Positions 9,115 through 16,941 of a DNA stretch of 44,308 bases are shown here, one piece after another. Origin of the DNA: Clostridia bacterium (GTDB lineage: Bacteria; Bacillota; Clostridia; Christensenellales; Borkfalkiaceae). The translations under genes and the position numbers were made by a program. The stretch is taken from NCBI GenBank assembly GCA_021204585.1, contig JAJPZC010000013.1, positions 7,268 through 51,575 on the forward strand, in the 5' to 3' direction. A model generated the notes under the pieces. That model saw nothing but the letters and a program-made list of their open reading frames with translations. It searched no databases and was not told the DNA's origin. How positions within the stretch are numbered: the stretch's first letter is position 1; each line of letters starts with the position of its first letter.

Positions 9115-9768
9115 CTAAACTCCGTACTGCTTGCGGTATTCAAGCATTCTGGGCAGGTACTCCTTGCCTCCGATGACTCCTTCCCGGATTGCAGAGATGA
9201 TGTCCTCTATGGTAACTATCGGATACACCTTCACGCCGAAATCCCTGTACACTTCCTGCACTGCGGATAGGTCACTCTCCAGGCCTTTCTCCATTCTGTC
9301 CACGGAAATGACCATGCCTGCTATCTGCACATCGGCAGAGGACCGGATCTTGGGCAGGATCTCACGGAGAGCCTTGCCGGACGTCATGACGTCTTCTATT
9401 ATTATGACCCTTTCCCCGTCCTGGAGCTGCTTGCCGACGAACAGGCCGCCTTCGCCATGGTCCTTGACCTCCTTCCTGTCAAAGCAGTAGTTGAGGCTCT
9501 TGCCGTAGCTGGTCCAGAGGGCAACGGCTGCCGCCACCGCAAGGGGTATTCCCTTGTACGCAGGGCCCACAAGGGTGTCTCCCTCTATTTTGTTGTCCTC
9601 TATGCATGCGGCGTAATACTTGCCGAGTGTGGCAAGCTCCTCGCCCGTCCTGTAATTGCCTGTGTTGATGAAGTACGGAGCCTTTCTGCCGCTCTTCAAG
9701 GTGAAGTCCCCGAAGGTAAGCACTCCGCTGTCATACATGAACTTTATGAATTCTCTCTTATAGTCCAT
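9115..9768 (-). CDS. pyrE: Orotate phosphoribosyltransferase
   Basis: MDYKREFIKFMYDSGVLTFGDFTLKSGRKAPYFINTGNYRTG...RVIIIEDVMTSGKALREIL (PRPP motif); start at MDYKREF. Confidence 0.95.
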   Translation of the reverse strand: MDYKREFIKFMYDSGVLTFGDFTLKSGRKAPYFINTGNYRTGEELATLGKYYAACIEDNKIEGDTLVGPAYKGIPLAVAAAVALWTSYGKSLNYCFDRKEVKDHGEGGLFVGKQLQDGERVIIIEDVMTSGKALREILPKIRSSADVQIAGMVISVDRMEKGLESDLSAVQEVYRDFGVKVYPIVTIEDIISAIREGVIGGKEYLPRMLEYRKQYGV

Positions 9769-9922
9769 TTTGTCTCCTGCAGCCGCCAGAGCGGCTATTC
9801 TTATATATGGTACAGGGCGCCTCATGCGCCCGTGTGTCTTTTTTTTGCCTGCGCATGGAAAGGCCTGCGTGCCTGGAACCGGGATGGCGCCCAAGGGGGT
9901 CCCTGCGTGGATATTCGTTGTC

Positions 9923-10834
9923 TCAATTGAGGGTAAGTGTGTCTACGATGTCATTGACGTCCTGCACGCCGTGGGCGTCCAGCCATGCGTTCATCTCAGA
10001 GATTATGCGGGGCATGGCATTTGCGTCTGCAAAATTTGCCGTGCCAACCTGCACGGCGCAGGCGCCGGCCATCATGAACTCTATGGCATCCAGACCGGTC
10101 ATGATGCCGCCCATGCCTACTACCGGTATCTGGACGGAGTGGGCAGCCTCGTACACCATGCGGAGGGCTATTGGCTTTATGCCTGCACCAGACACGCCGC
10201 CGGTGTTGTTTGCAAGAACGGGCCTGCGTCTCTCTGCGTCTATGACCATACCTGTGAAGGTGTTCACAAGGGATATGGCGTCCGCGCCGCCCTTTGCGGC
10301 CGCCTGGCTGTTCACTATTATGCTCTCCACATTGGGAGAGAGCTTTACCATAAGCGGAGTCTTTGAAAGGGCTCCCTTGGATACTCTGGTAACCTCCTGC
10401 ACCATATCCGGCTTTACGCCGAAGGCCATGCCGCCCTGCTTTACGTTGGGGCAGGAGATGTTGAGCTCTATTATATCCACAATGCCGTCCAGCCTGGCGC
10501 AGATGTTCTCATAATCCTCATACGAGGCTCCGGCCACGTTGGCAATTATGCATATGTCCTTAGTCTTGAGGAAAGGCAGATCTTCCCGTATAAACTCCTC
10601 CACGCCGGGGTTCTGCAGGCCTACGGCATTGAGGATTACACTTCTGCCCTCCGCTATGCGGGGCGTGGCGTTTCCGAGACGGGGCTTCAACGTGAGCCCT
10701 TTGGAGCTTATGCCGCCCAGAAAGGAGATGTCATATATCTCATCATACTCCTTGCCGAAGCCGAACGTTCCGCTTGCAGCAATGACGGGGTTCTTTAGTT
10801 TCCTTCCGCAAATATTTACGCTTAAATTTGCCAT
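9923..10834 (-). CDS. pyrD: Dihydroorotate dehydrogenase, class 1B catalytic subunit
   Basis: MANLSVNICGRKLKNPVIAASGTFGFGKEY...ELNISCPNVKQGGMAFG...GVSGAGIKPIALRMVYEAA; paired with pyrK. Confidence 0.95.
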   Translation of the reverse strand: MANLSVNICGRKLKNPVIAASGTFGFGKEYDEIYDISFLGGISSKGLTLKPRLGNATPRIAEGRSVILNAVGLQNPGVEEFIREDLPFLKTKDICIIANVAGASYEDYENICARLDGIVDIIELNISCPNVKQGGMAFGVKPDMVQEVTRVSKGALSKTPLMVKLSPNVESIIVNSQAAAKGGADAISLVNTFTGMVIDAERRRPVLANNTGGVSGAGIKPIALRMVYEAAHSVQIPVVGMGGIMTGLDAIEFMMAGACAVQVGTANFADANAMPRIISEMNAWLDAHGVQDVNDIVDTLTLN

Positions 10835-10850
10835 ATCCAAGCCCCTTTCA

Positions 10851-11612
10851 TTACAATGCAAGGTCTTCCATATTGAAGACCGGCCCGTCTTTGCACACTC
10901 TTAGATTGCTCCCGTCCGCACCTTTGCACACGCATGCAAGGCATGCTCCTATCCCGCATCCCATCCTTTCCTCCATGCTGACAAAGCATGGCACGGAGCA
11001 GCCAGCCTCCTTGAGGGAGGCCTTGAGGGCCTTGAGCATGGGCAGGGGGCCGCAGGAGATGATGCAGTCCATGTCCAGGCTGGCATAATCTGCCATGAAG
11101 GCCTGGACGGCGTTGCAGTGCAGGCCGTATGAGCCGTCATCCGTGGAGATGACCAGCTTTCTGGACTTGGAGAGCTCCTTGGTGTAGCATACGGCGCCGG
11201 CGTTCCTGAAGCCTATGTATGAGTAGAAGTCCTTCTCTGTGTGATTCTGCGTTATGGTTGCTATAAGCGGGAAGATGCCAACGCCGCCGCCTATGACGGC
11301 AATCCTGCTGTACCCGTCCAGATTGAAGCCGTTCCCGAGGGGCAGAAGGACTTTGAGATCCTTGCCGGGCGCAAGCCTTGCAAGGGCCTGCGTGCCGGCT
11401 CCCTTCACCTGGTACCCTATGCATACCTCCGTCCCGGTGCTTTTGAGCACGCCAAACGGACGGCGCAGAAGCTGGTCTGCCTCGCCCGTTGAGACGGAGA
11501 GGAACTGTCCCCCGCGGATGGGACCAATGTCCTCCGGGAGGGATAGAGTCATCTCGTATATGTTGTCTGCGATGCGGACGTTTCTTAAGACGGTTGCGGT
11601 AAGGTCTTTCAT
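10851..11612 (-). CDS. pyrK: Dihydroorotate dehydrogenase electron-transfer subunit
   Basis: FAD/NAD binding 'IAVIGGGVGIFPLIATI' and 2Fe-2S cluster region 'MEERMGCGIGACLACVCKG'. Confidence 0.94.
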   Translation of the reverse strand: MKDLTATVLRNVRIADNIYEMTLSLPEDIGPIRGGQFLSVSTGEADQLLRRPFGVLKSTGTEVCIGYQVKGAGTQALARLAPGKDLKVLLPLGNGFNLDGYSRIAVIGGGVGIFPLIATITQNHTEKDFYSYIGFRNAGAVCYTKELSKSRKLVISTDDGSYGLHCNAVQAFMADYASLDMDCIISCGPLPMLKALKASLKEAGCSVPCFVSMEERMGCGIGACLACVCKGADGSNLRVCKDGPVFNMEDLAL

Positions 11613-11684
11613 GTATGGTTCCCCGGTGTGGGTTTCCTTGTCTGTTTGGTACGCATGCGCTCCCCGGAGCGCCGTATAAGCGCA

Positions 11685-11714
11685 GCGGTTAACTGCGGTT
11701 AACCGCGGTTATCT
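11685..11714 (-). repeat. 10-bp tandem repeat (x3) containing the pyrF stop codon
   Basis: + strand GCGGTTAACT/GCGGTTAACC/GCGGTTATCT; the last unit includes the pyrF TAA (11709-11711). Confidence 0.85.
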
Positions 11715-12623
11715 GCCTATCTTGCCGATGGCTCCTAAAAGGTCTGCCTGCATGTCCAGGCATGCGGCACGGGCTGCCTCTTTGTATGTCATGCCGGAGT
11801 ATCTGGGGTTCTTGTATGCGCAGATGATGCCTCTGGAGGAGTTTACGATGCCGCCTAAGCCGCGGGAGTCAAAGCAGGCCTTGACGGTCTCGCCGCTTCC
11901 GCCCTGTGCACCGTATCCGGGTATGAGGAAGAAGGTGTGCGGCATCTCCTTGCGGAGCTTTGCAGCCTCCTCCGGGAAGGTGGCGCCGACAACGGCTCCC
12001 ACGTCCGAATACCCGTACTTGCCTATGCCGTCATTGCCCCACTCCGAGACAAGCTCTCCCATGCGCTCATATACGAACCTGCCGTCCTCCAGCTTCATGT
12101 TCTGCAGTTCGCCGGACGAGGGGTTGGATGTCTTTACAAGCACGAAGATGCTCTTGTTGTACTGGCGGGCGTTGTCCATGAAGGGCTTTATGCCGTCTGA
12201 GCCGAGGTACCCGTTTACGGTAAGCATGTCCGCAGAGTATGACTTGATCTGCCTGGGGCCTACATCAGTCTTGCCGAGGTATGCCTTGGCGTACGCAGTG
12301 GCCGTGGTGCCTATGTCATTGCGCTTGCAGTCTGCAATGACCGTCATGCCTGCGCCGTGGGCATAGTTGAGGGTGTACGCAAACGCCTTGAGGCCGTCAT
12401 AGCCGTACATTTCGTAATACGCAATCTGCACTTTGACGGCGGGCACTATGTCCCTGAGGGCGTCTATGATGTTCATATTGAACTCCACCAGCTTCTCACT
12501 GGCGCCCTCAAACGTTGAGATGTCCTCCTTCATCTCGTCCGGAAGATACTCAAAGCTTGTGTCCAGCCCCACGCAGGTGGGGTTCTGCATGTCAATGATT
12601 TTGTCTATAAGACTGTCTATCAT
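11709..12623 (-). CDS. pyrF: Orotidine-5'-phosphate decarboxylase (long PyrF type)
   Basis: MIDSLIDKIIDMQNPTCVGLDTSFEYLPDE...VIADCKRNDIGTTATAYA...LIPGYGAQGGSGE. Confidence 0.95.
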   Translation of the reverse strand: MIDSLIDKIIDMQNPTCVGLDTSFEYLPDEMKEDISTFEGASEKLVEFNMNIIDALRDIVPAVKVQIAYYEMYGYDGLKAFAYTLNYAHGAGMTVIADCKRNDIGTTATAYAKAYLGKTDVGPRQIKSYSADMLTVNGYLGSDGIKPFMDNARQYNKSIFVLVKTSNPSSGELQNMKLEDGRFVYERMGELVSEWGNDGIGKYGYSDVGAVVGATFPEEAAKLRKEMPHTFFLIPGYGAQGGSGETVKACFDSRGLGGIVNSSRGIICAYKNPRYSGMTYKEAARAACLDMQADLLGAIGKIGR

Positions 12624-12822
12624 CTCTCAAAACCTTCTTGTTCTCTCACTCTATATTCATTTTCCACAGGGCAGCCCGCTGCCAGGCTGTATCCATACTT
12701 CCCAGATTTTCTGCCTGCTTTCCAGCAAAGCAGCTCAAATATAACCGCTGTTTGTGCACTTTGCACAAATGTCCGGAGCCTGCCCGCAGAAAGGGCTATG
12801 GCTTTTCGTGCGGGCGAGGGGA

Positions 12823-14103
12823 CTACTCCTCCGAGTACGTCTCCTTGCCGTCCATGAAGGTCTTTACGACCTTTCCGGTGACTTCCATTCCGTTGAAGGG
12901 TGTGTTCTTGCCCTTGGAAAGGAAAGTGCTGCTGTCTATCCTGTACGTGGCATTGAGGTCTGCTATGAAGAGGTCTGCGGGAGCCCCTTCCTTTATCTCG
13001 CCGCCCTCAAGGCCCAGGATCTGTGCAGGCACATAGCTCATTTTGCGCATGAGCTCCGGGAGGGTCATGACACCACTCTTTACAAGGTACGTATAGGACA
13101 GGGCGAAGCTGGTCTCTATGCCGCTTATGCCGAAGGCAGCAAGGTTGTACTCCACCTGCTTGTCCTTGAGGGCATGAGGGGCATGGTCTGTTACTATGCA
13201 GTCTAAGGTGCCGTCCTTGAGGCCGGCAATGATTGCCTGCCTGTCCCGCTCCTCGCGGATGGGAGGGTTCACCTTGGTGTATGTGTCATATGTGGTTATG
13301 CAGTCATCTGTCAAGGCGAAGTAATGGGGGCATGTCTCTGCCGTAACATGCACGCCCCTCTTCTTGGCGGCCCTTATGATTTCCACGCCGGACCAGGTGG
13401 AGACGTGGCAGATGTGCACGGGGCAGCCTATGCTCTCCGCAAGGCATATGTCCCTGGAGATTATAATGTCCTCTGCGGCCCTGGGGATGCCCTTGAGGCC
13501 GGTCATGGTTGAGTTGTATCCTTCATTCACCACGCCGCCGTCCACGAGGTTTATGTCCTCGCAGTGGCAGAGGCACTTCAAGCCGAAGCCGTTCCCGTAC
13601 TCCATCCCGAGGCGCATTATCTGGGAGTTCATGACGGACTTGCCGTCCTCGCTCAAGGCAACGGCGCCTGCGCCCTTCATTTTGCCAATGTCTGCAAGCG
13701 TTTCGCCCTTCTGGCCCTTCGTGATGGCCCCTACGGGGTGCACCTTGCAAAGGCCTACTTCCTTTGCCCTGTGCACTATATAGGAGACTACGACGGCATT
13801 GTCGCATGTGGGATCCGTGTTGGGCATGCAGGCAACCTGCGTTACTCCTCCGTGCGCCGCCGCACGGCTTCCGGTCTCTATGTCTTCCTTGCCCTCATAT
13901 CCGGGCTCACGGAAGTGCACGTGCATGTCCACTATGCCGGGCAGGACGTACTTGCCCGCGGCGTCTATTATCTCGCAGCCGGGCAGGGGCGTGAAGTCCC
14001 CTATGCTCTCTATTATGCCGTTCTCTATGAGAATGTCCGTCTTAATCTCTCTGTCCTTAAGCACCACGGTGCCGTTCATAATGCATTTGATCATATCTTC
14101 CAA
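12823..14103 (-). CDS. pyrC: Dihydroorotase
   Basis: LPGIVDMHVHFREPGYEGKEDIETGSRAAAHGGVTQVACMPNTDP...IVTDHAPHA; start may be MIKCIMN at 14094. Confidence 0.95.
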   Translation of the reverse strand: MEDMIKCIMNGTVVLKDREIKTDILIENGIIESIGDFTPLPGCEIIDAAGKYVLPGIVDMHVHFREPGYEGKEDIETGSRAAAHGGVTQVACMPNTDPTCDNAVVVSYIVHRAKEVGLCKVHPVGAITKGQKGETLADIGKMKGAGAVALSEDGKSVMNSQIMRLGMEYGNGFGLKCLCHCEDINLVDGGVVNEGYNSTMTGLKGIPRAAEDIIISRDICLAESIGCPVHICHVSTWSGVEIIRAAKKRGVHVTAETCPHYFALTDDCITTYDTYTKVNPPIREERDRQAIIAGLKDGTLDCIVTDHAPHALKDKQVEYNLAAFGISGIETSFALSYTYLVKSGVMTLPELMRKMSYVPAQILGLEGGEIKEGAPADLFIADLNATYRIDSSTFLSKGKNTPFNGMEVTGKVVKTFMDGKETYSEE

Positions 14104-14105
14104 CC

Positions 14106-14173
14106 TTTAACGCGTGACCGAATTTAACTTCTGACGGCCTTTAACTCCTGTCAGCATTTAACGCCTGAACCAC
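14106..14173 (-). repeat. 17-bp tandem repeat (x4) spanning the stop codon of orf68 and the spacer to pyrC
   Basis: TTTAAC at 14106, 14123, 14140, 14157 (exact 17-bp period); consensus TTTAACnnCTGACnnnn; unit 4 contains the orf68 stop. Confidence 0.88.
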
Positions 14174-14364
14174 ATGTCTTCCCAGTACAGGTAATTCATG
14201 CTGTCATCTGCCTCGGGGGCATTGTCCTTCACATACTTGTCTGCCGGGGTGAAGACGTATTTGGAGCCATCCGGGCTCATCTCAATCACGACGGCGCCGT
14301 GCTCCGCTATCTGCCTGTCCACGAACTTCTTGAACTCTGCGGCAAACTCCTCTTCCTTTGTCAT
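14158..14364 (-). CDS. Small protein of unknown function (~68 aa) inside the pyr operon
   Basis: MTKEEEFAAEFKKFVDRQIAEHGAVVIEMSPDGSKYVFTPADKYVKDNAPEADDSMNYLYWEDMWFRR; same strand, between pyrB and pyrC. Confidence 0.65.
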   Translation of the reverse strand: MTKEEEFAAEFKKFVDRQIAEHGAVVIEMSPDGSKYVFTPADKYVKDNAPEADDSMNYLYWEDMWFRR

Positions 14365-14392
14365 ATCCGGCCCCTTTGCTTGCGGGCTCTTC

Positions 14393-15325
14393 TTACATGC
14401 AGCAGTCCCGGTACTCCGCAAGGAGCTTTAATACGGACATGCGCACTGCAAGGCCGCCCGTAACCTGCCTGTTTATCCTGCTGCTTCCGCCGTCTATGAC
14501 CTGCGGGGTAAGCTCCACGCCCCTGTTCACGGGGCCCGGGTGCAGTATTATGGCATCCGGCTTGGCAAGCTTCAATGCGTCTTCGTTCACGCCGTAGAAC
14601 TTTGCATACTCTCCGAGTGAGGGGAACAGGCCGCCGCCCATCCTTTCCAGCTGGATGCGAAGGCCCATGACGGCGTCTGCACCTTCAAGGCACTCTTCCC
14701 TTGATTTAGCGGCATGCGCTCCCAGGCGCTCCAGTCCCTGCGGCATCATGGTCTCCGGGCCGTATACGTACACGCTTGCGCCCATCTTTGTCATGCCGAA
14801 GGTGTTTGAAAGGGCCACGCGGCTGTGCTTTATGTCTCCGAGGATGGCCACCTTCAGGCCGTCCAGGTGTCCCTTGCTCCTTCTGAGGGTGAACATGTCC
14901 AGAAGAGCCTGTGTGGGATGCTCATGCATTCCGTCCCCGCCGTTTATGACGCTTGCCCTTACGTTGTCTGCAAGGAGCTTCGGAGCTCCCGCCATGGGAT
15001 GACGGATGGCTATGAAGTCTATCTTCATGCTGTCCAGCGTCTTGCCGGTGTCTATTAAAGACTCACCCTTTTGCACGGAGCTTGAAGCCGTGGAGATGTT
15101 CACTTCATTTGCTCCCAGGTACTTTCCCGCAAGCTCAAAGGACGTTCTTGTCCTGGTGCTGTTTTCATAGAAGAGGGTCACAAGAGTCCTGCCTTTAAGG
15201 TCTTCCCTGTGCTTCGGATCCCTGCTGCAGAGGAAGTCGAAGCACCCTTCCGCTCCGTCCAGAATCTCTTGTATCTCTTCCGGCTCCGTGTACTGGAGCC
15301 CCAGCAAATCTTTATGTCTTAGCAT
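14393..15325 (-). CDS. pyrB: Aspartate carbamoyltransferase catalytic subunit
   Basis: VTLFYENSTRTRTSFELAGKYLGA...NGGDGMHEHPTQALLDMFTL...ILHPGPVNRGVEL. Confidence 0.96.
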   Translation of the reverse strand: MLRHKDLLGLQYTEPEEIQEILDGAEGCFDFLCSRDPKHREDLKGRTLVTLFYENSTRTRTSFELAGKYLGANEVNISTASSSVQKGESLIDTGKTLDSMKIDFIAIRHPMAGAPKLLADNVRASVINGGDGMHEHPTQALLDMFTLRRSKGHLDGLKVAILGDIKHSRVALSNTFGMTKMGASVYVYGPETMMPQGLERLGAHAAKSREECLEGADAVMGLRIQLERMGGGLFPSLGEYAKFYGVNEDALKLAKPDAIILHPGPVNRGVELTPQVIDGGSSRINRQVTGGLAVRMSVLKLLAEYRDCCM

Positions 15326-15712
15326 CTTGTCCTCATGTCTCCGGCCTCTTTAGGCCGGGCATCCCAGCGTGTCTTCTATATGCTTGATATTGTGCGTGTT
15401 TTAATGATATCCGGCGGTCTATCTCTTTTGGGCGTCCAAAAGGGCATTGCTCCCTGCCGCGGGCTGCATTTATGCCCCTCCGGACTGCAAAGAGCCCCGT
15501 ATATGGCAGATTGAAGCTGAATGCGGGCTGAAAAAAAACGGCTGTGGCGCATCCGCGTGTTGCGCGGCCTGTACCTTACCGTCTTGTCTGTCTATATATT
15601 GTCCGGGAGCCCTGTCTCACCATGTTAACTGCCATCTATGACGCCTTGCCGTTGATTTGGATAGAGTATAGCACAGGGACGGGAGAAAGTAAAGAGTATT
15701 GGACTAATTTTT

Positions 15713-15816
15713 TGGCCCAAAGTATGCGGTCAAAGCATGCGGCCAAAGCATGCGGCCAGAGCATGCGGCCAGAGTATGCGGCCAGAGCATGCGGCCAGAG
15801 CATGCGGCTAAAGTAT
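15713..15816 (-). repeat. 13-bp tandem repeat (7 full units plus a partial) containing the stop codon of the phosphoesterase gene
   Basis: + strand unit GCGGCCAGAGCAT from 15726 to 15816; stop TAG (CTA at 15808-15810) lies in the last + strand unit. Confidence 0.92.
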
Positions 15817-16503
15817 GCGCGCAAGCCTGAAGCCAAGCTTGTCGCAGGAGGTGAGTATGTACTCTGTGCCGTCCCTCTGCTGGCGCATGGGAAAATAAGC
15901 GTCCCCGTGCAGGTGCCCGAAGACCACCTTCTTCGCCCCTTCCTCTTCAAAAGTCCTCGTGAAGAGGGTGCCGGGGTTCTTTAATGAGAAGGGCGGGAAA
16001 TGGATGCACACTATGAGCGTGTCTCCAGGCTGCATTACCTTGTGGACTTCCTTGAAGCACAGGTTGAAGCGCTCCGCCTCGCGGAGGTACAGCTTCTCAT
16101 CCTGGTCCGTATAGTCCGGGCTGCCGGGGCAGGTCCAGCCCCTTGAACCGCATATGACTATGGTGCCTATACGGATGCAGTCATTCTGCAGGAAATGGAA
16201 CGTGGAGTCCGGGGCCGCATTGCGCACTTTGGTTATGCCGTGCCACCAGTAATCATGGTTGCCGCGTATGAAGACCTTCTCTCCGGGAAGGCCCGCAAGG
16301 CCCATGAGGTCCTCGTGGATGTCCTTGAGCTCCATGCCCCAGCTGAAGTCCCCGCAGAGGAGCACTATGTCCTCCGGCTTCACCTTTTCCAGCCAGTCTG
16401 CCTTTATTCTGTTGAAATGATCCGTCCAGTCCGCCCCGAACTTTGTCATTGGCTTGTCCTGTCCGCCGGGCAGGTGGAGGTCGCTGATTGCGTAAACGTT
16501 CAT
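15808..16503 (-). CDS. Calcineurin-like metallophosphoesterase
   Basis: MNVYAISDLHLPGG...LCGDFSWGM...IRGNHDYWWHG...VFGHLHGDAYF. Confidence 0.88.
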   Translation of the reverse strand: MNVYAISDLHLPGGQDKPMTKFGADWTDHFNRIKADWLEKVKPEDIVLLCGDFSWGMELKDIHEDLMGLAGLPGEKVFIRGNHDYWWHGITKVRNAAPDSTFHFLQNDCIRIGTIVICGSRGWTCPGSPDYTDQDEKLYLREAERFNLCFKEVHKVMQPGDTLIVCIHFPPFSLKNPGTLFTRTFEEEGAKKVVFGHLHGDAYFPMRQQRDGTEYILTSCDKLGFRLARIL

Positions 16504-16782
16504 ACCCTCATACTATACCATCTTTCCTGCCCAAAATAAAGCGTTTTGCCTGCATCTGTTGCCTCCCGCCGTGCATTTTGGCGTCCTGTCCGGTATCCTG
16601 AAGCCGCCATACGGCATTCCAAGGGGCTTCTTGGCCTTGCATGAGCCGTGTACAGGCCTCTTCAGAGGCGACAAGTGCCGCCATATGTGCCTTTGACGGG
16701 ACAATTTTTGCGCGTATGCAAGGCTCATGGGAGCCCCTGAAGGGGGCGTGGAAGACCTTGCGTGCGCGTGCGCAGGCGTGAC

Positions 16783-16857
16783 TTAATATAAAATTTGTAT
16801 AAATTTTTGCCTGCGGGGCGGCTTAATTGCTTGCGTAAGGGGCGGTTTTATATTAAA
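16783..16857 (+). repeat. 11-bp perfect inverted repeat TTAATATAAAA / TTTTATATTAA
   Basis: 16783-16793 and 16847-16857, 53-bp interior, upstream of the 1503-aa gene. Confidence 0.7.
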
Positions 16858-16869
16858 ATGATAAACGGT

Positions 16870-16907
16870 TGCCTGTGGCGCAGCCTGTTTGAGTTGCGCC
16901 AAAGGCA
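16870..16907 (+). promoter_or_regulatory. Strong 5'-UTR stem-loop upstream of the 1503-aa gene
   Basis: TGCCT-G-TGGCGCA / loop / TGCGCCA-A-AGGCA (12 bp, one G/A mismatch), ending 34 nt before the ATG. Confidence 0.6.
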
Positions 16908-16941
16908 GCAGAAATAGTAATCTCACAGGAACAATGACACT

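Noticed and set aside
8847-9176. 109-aa plus-strand ORF between the lipoprotein start and pyrE
   Set aside because: Runs across the pyr operon terminator and into pyrE antisense; low-complexity, no ribosome-binding site recognised.
15326-15700. PyrR-type attenuator upstream of pyrB
   Set aside because: No recognisable PyrR-binding loop consensus or clear leader terminator; only small hairpins seen.
15713-15816. Possible CRISPR array
   Set aside because: Units are directly adjacent 13-mers without spacers and no cas genes are in the window.
15544-15984. 146-aa plus-strand ORF containing AKACGQSMRPEY repeats
   Set aside because: It is the translation of the 13-bp tandem repeat plus antisense of the phosphoesterase gene; no independent coding support.
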